Assembly (NCBI RefSeq): GCF_029227915.1
Contig: NC_079876.1
Span: 33,339,828 to 33,403,827 of the forward strand
Origin: Hydractinia symbiolongicarpus
Taxonomy: Eukaryota > Cnidaria > Hydrozoa > Anthoathecata > Hydractiniidae
Direction of reading: 5' to 3'
DNA: 64,000 bases
Below, in pieces: positions 60,081-64,000 of this stretch (positions are counted from its first letter, which is position 1; every line of letters starts with the position of its first letter). The notes under the pieces were generated by a model, which was given only the letters and a program-made list of their open reading frames with translations, made no database searches and was not told the DNA's origin. A program made the translations under genes and the position numbers.

Positions 60081-62428
60081 AAAATGTTTTCATTTTTGAT
60101 GAGACGCTGAATAAAAGAAGTTTAATCGCCGGCAAACGAAAACCTGCAATTTCCCGTAAATCCCGGACTCGGCCCGTATAGTAATGAAAGTACCCGGGAT
60201 GTAAACTCATTTCCCGAACGATTTTTTAAATTATTATTTCACCACTAAAACCCATGAGATTTGTAGTTTTCAAAAATGTTTTCATTTTTGATGAGACGCT
60301 GAATAAAAGAAGTTTAATCGCCGGCAAACGAAAAACTGCGATTTCCCGTAAATCCCAGACTCTGCCCGTATAGTCAAAAGTATACAAAGAAAGTACCCAG
60401 GGTGTAAACTCATTTCCCGAACGATTTTTTAAATTATTATTTCACCATTAAAGCCCATGAGACTTGTAGTTTTCGAAAATGTTTTCATTTTTGATGAGAC
60501 GCTGAATAAAAGAAGTTTAATCGCCGGCAAACGAAAACCCGCCATTTCCCGTAAACCCCGGACTCGGCCCGCATATTCAAAAGTATAAAAAGAAAGTACC
60601 CAGGGAGTAAACTCATTTCCCGAACGATTTTTTAAATTATTTTTTTACCGCTAAAACGCATGAGACTTGTAGTTTTCAAAAATGTTTTCATTTTTGATGA
60701 GACGCTGAATAAAAGAAGTTTAATCGCCGGCAAACGAAAACCCGCCATTTCCCGTAAACCCCGGACTCGGCCCGCATATTCAAAAGTATAAAAAGAAAGT
60801 ACCCAGGGAGTAAACTCATTTCCCGAACGATTTTTTAAATTATTTTTTTACCGCTAAAACGCATGAGACTTGTAGTTTTCAAAAATGTTTTCATTTTTGA
60901 TGAGACGCTGAATAAAAGAAGTTTAATCGCCGGCAAACGAAAACCAGCGATTTCCCGTAAATCCCGGACTCGGCCCGTATAGTCAAAAGTATACAAAGAA
61001 AGTACCCAGGGTGTAAACGCATTTCCCGAACGATTTTTTAAATTATTATTTCACCACTAAAGCCCGTGAGACTTGTAGTTTTTAAAAATGTTTTCATTTT
61101 TGATGAAACGCTGAATAAAAGAAGTTTAAACGCCGGCAAACGAAAACCCGCCATTTCCCGTAAACCCCGGACTCGGTCCGCATAGTCAAAAGTATACAAA
61201 GAAAGTACCCAGGGAGTAAACCCATTTCCCGAACGATTTTTTAAATTATTTTTTCACCACTAAAACGCATGAGACTTGTAGTTTTCAAAATTGTTTTCAT
61301 TTTTGATGAGACGCTGAATAAATGAAGTTTAATCGCCGGCAAACGAAAACCTGCGATTTCCCGTAAATCCCGGACTCGGCCCGTATAGTCAAAAGTATAC
61401 AAAGAAAGTACCCAGTGTGTAAACTCAATTCCCGAAGGAATTTTTAAATTATTATTTCACCACTAAAGCCCATGAGACTTGTAGTTTTTAAAAATGTTTT
61501 CATTTTTGATGAGACGCTGAATACAAGAAGTTTAAACGCCGGCAAACGAAAACCCGCCATTTCCCGTAAACCCCGGACTCGGTCCGCATAGTCAAAAGTA
61601 TACAAAGAAAGTACCCAGGGAGTAAACTCATTTCCCGAACGATTTTTTAAATTATTTTTTCACCACTAAAACGCATGAGACTTGTAGTTTTCAAAATTGT
61701 TTTCATTTTTTATGAGACGCTGAATAAATGAAGTTTAATCGCCGGCAAACGAAAACCTGCGATTTCCCGTAAATCCCGGACTCGGCCCGTATAGTCAAAA
61801 GTATACAAAGAAAGTACCCAGTGTGTAAACTCAATTCCCGAAGGAATTTTTAAATTATTATTTCACCACTAAAGCCCATGAGACTTGTAGTTTTTAAAAA
61901 TGTTTTCATTTTTGATGAGACGCTGAATAAAAGAAGTTTAAACGGCGGCAAAAGAAAACCCGCGACTTCCCGAAAATCCCGGACTCGGCCCGTATAGTCA
62001 AAAGTATACAAAGAAAGTACCCAGGGAGTAAACTCATTTCCCGAACGATTTTTTAAAATATTTTTTCACCACTAAAACGCATGAGACTTGTAGTTTTCAA
62101 AAATGTTTTCATTTTTGATGAGACGCTGAATAAAAGAAGTTTAATCGCCGGCAAACGAAAACCTGCAATTTCCCGTAAATCTCGGACTCGGCCCGTATAG
62201 TAATGAAAGTACCCGGGATGTAAACTCATTTCCCGAACGATTTTTTAAATTATTATTTCACCACTAAAACCCATGAGACTTGTAGTTTTTAAAAATGTTT
62301 TCATTTTTGATGAGACGCTGAATAAAAGAAGTTTAATCGCCGGCAAACGAAAACCCGCCATTTCCCGTAAACCCCGGACTCGGCCCGCATAGTCAAAAGT
62401 ATACAAAGAAAGTACCCAGGGAGTAAAC
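60081..62428 (+). repeat. Mixed monomers with a dimer repeat and two short-linker units
   Basis: Short-linker monomers (GTATAGTAATGAAAG, 11 bp shorter) lie at 60,180 and 62,199, 2,019 bp apart. Adjacent copies of the TTACCGCTAAAACGC monomer start at 60,613 and 60,816 and repeat the pair at 57,780/57,983 (offset 2,833). A dimer of 406 bp lies at about 61,110-61,920, with CAAAATTGTTTTC at 61,286 and 61,692 and CCCGAAGGAATTTTT in both units. Confidence 0.83.
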
Positions 62429-64000
62429 TCATTTCCCGAACGATTTTTTAAATTATTTTTTCGCCACTAAAACGCATGAGACTTGTAGTTTTCAAAAATG
62501 TTTTCATTTTTTATGAGACGCTGAATAAAAGAAGTTTAATCGCCGGCAAACGAAAACCTGCGATTTCCCGTAAATCCCGGACTCGGCCCGTATAGTCAAA
62601 AGTATACAAAGAAAGTACCCAGGGTGTAAACTCATTTCCAAAACGATTTTTTAAATTATCTTTTCACCACTAAAACGCATGAGACTTGTAGTTTTCAAAA
62701 ATGTTTTCATTTTTGATGAGACGCTAAATAAAAGAAGTTTAATCGCCGGCAAACGAAAACCTGCGATTTCCCGTAAATCCCGGACTCGGCCCGTATAGTC
62801 AAAAGTATACAAAGAAAGTACCCAGGGTGTAAACTCATTTCCCGAACGATTTTTTAAATTATTATTTCACCACTAAAGCCCATGAGATTTGTAGTTTTTA
62901 AAAATGTTTTCATTTTTGATGAGACGCTGATTAAAAGAAGTTTAATCGCCGGCAAACGAAAACCCGCGACTTCCCGTAAATCCCGGATTCGGCCCGTATA
63001 GTCAAAAGTATACAAAGAAAGTACCCAGGGAGTAAACTCATTTCCAAAACGATTTTTTAAATTATATTTTCACCACTAAAACGCATGAGACTTGTAGTTT
63101 TCAAAAATGTTTTCATTTTTGATGAGACGTTGAATGAAAGAAGTTTAATCGCCGGCAAACGAAAACCTGCGATTTCCCGTAAATCCCGGACTCTGCCCGT
63201 ATAGTCAAAAGTATACAAAGAAAGTACCCAGGGTGTAAACTCATTTCCCGAACGATTTTTTAAATTATTATTTCACCATTAAAGCCCATGAGACTTGTAG
63301 TTTTCAAAAATGTTTTCATTTTTGATGAGACGCTGAATAAAAGAAGTTTAATCGCCGGCAAACGAAAACCTGCCATTTCCCGTAAACCCCGGACTCGGCC
63401 CGCATATTCAAAAGTATACAAAGAAAGTACCCAGGGAGTAAACTCATTTCCCGAACGATTTTTTAAATTATTTTTTTACCACTAAAACGCATGAGACTTG
63501 TAGTTTTCAAAAAAGTTTTCATTTTTGATGAGACGCTGAATAAAAGAAGTTTAATCGCCGGCAAACGAAAACCCGCCATTTCCCATAAACCCCGGACTCG
63601 GTCCGTATAATCAAAAGTATACAAAGAAAGTACCCAGGAAGTAAACTCATTTCCCGCACGATTTTTTAAATTATTTTTTCACCACTAAAACGCATGAGAC
63701 TTGTAGTTTTCAAAAATGTTTTCATTTTTTATGAGACGCTGAATAAAAGAAGTTTAATCGCCGGCAAACGAAAACCTGCGATTTCCCGTAAATCCCGGAC
63801 TCGGCCCGTATAGTCAAAAGTATACAAAGAAAGTACCCAGGGTGTAAACTCATTTCCAAAACGATTTTTTAAATTATCTTTTCACCACTAAAACGCATGA
63901 GACTTGTAGTTTTCAAAAATGTTTTCATTTTTGATGAGACGCTGAATAAAAGAAGTTTAATCGCCGGCAAACGAAAACCCGCCATTTCCCGTAAACCCTG
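62429..64000 (+). repeat. Long-range copy of 53,111-54,885 (offset 9,115-9,318 bp)
   Basis: Starts 62,429 and 62,632 match 53,111 and 53,314 at an offset of 9,318. From inside the hybrid monomer at 62,632 onward the offset becomes 9,115, one monomer less, and it stays so to the window end (64,000 matches 54,885). Shared rare variants include TTTTTTATGAG, GCTGATTAAAAG, GGATTCGG, GACTCTGCCCG, CAAAAAAGTTTTC, GTCCGTATAATC and CCCGCACG. The copy probably continues past the window. Confidence 0.88.

Larger units (their letters stand above)
52908..64000 (+). repeat. Satellite block 3: plus orientation, runs off window
   Basis: The monomers return to the block 1 orientation and keep a very regular 203-bp spacing (52,908; 53,111; 53,314; 53,517; 53,720; 53,923; 54,126; 54,329; 54,532; 54,735; 54,938; 55,141; and so on), about 55 copies. 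Characteristic variants are GCATATTC plus ATAAAAAG in the linker, GTATACGAAG in the linker, and AAAATATTTTTTC in the A/T tract. The last monomer is cut by the window edge, so the array continues to the right. Confidence 0.97.

Noticed and set aside
1-64000. Transposon or retroelement insertion in the array
   Set aside because: Reading all lines, each ~203-bp stretch is recognisable as the monomer. I found no unrelated segment, target-site duplication or long coding frame.

Overview
The whole 64 kb window is one tandem satellite DNA array. I found no protein-coding gene, RNA gene, transposon or unique sequence in it. The repeat unit (monomer) is about 203 bp (most copies 202-204 bp) and occurs about 316 times. 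A consensus counted by hand is about 38% G+C and holds 13 CpG sites, about 1.8 times the number expected from its C and G content. Such an array points to eukaryotic heterochromatin, for example centromeric, pericentromeric or subtelomeric. The sequence does not identify the species. The CpG excess argues against long-standing heavy germline CpG methylation.

The array has three blocks of alternating orientation. Block 1 (1-24,681, monomers read on +) holds 122 monomers that I traced one by one. Block 2 (24,682-52,907, the same monomer read on -) holds about 139. Block 3 (52,908-64,000, again +) holds about 55 and runs off the window edge. The first switch is an abrupt join at a shared AAAA. 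The second is the centre of a large palindrome: arms 49,814-52,907 and 53,359-56,452, each 3,094 bp, around a 451-bp spacer. Reading the arms against each other gave one mismatch and no indels.

Within each block, monomers of recognisable subfamilies are arranged in nested higher-order repeats (HORs) of many lengths: 2, 3, 4, 5, 6, 7, 9, 13, 14 and 21-23 monomers. No single HOR dominates. Junctions between HOR copies often fall inside hybrid monomers, whose first half belongs to one subfamily and second half to another, as expected from in-register unequal exchange or template switching. The largest units are a 4.26-kb 21-mer at 13,000-17,257 and its 4.66-kb second copy at 17,258-21,921, which has gained two monomers. 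Block 3 carries a perfect 813-bp tandem duplication, and its right end repeats the palindrome region from 9,115 bp upstream.

Short open reading frames of 60-150 codons occur on both strands. They are by-products of the monomer sequence: they recur once per repeat, several begin only at TTG or GTG, and the usual 203-bp length shifts the frame at every copy. The strongest result is structural: two orientation switches of different character, one of them a very young, near-perfect palindrome inside an otherwise regular satellite.
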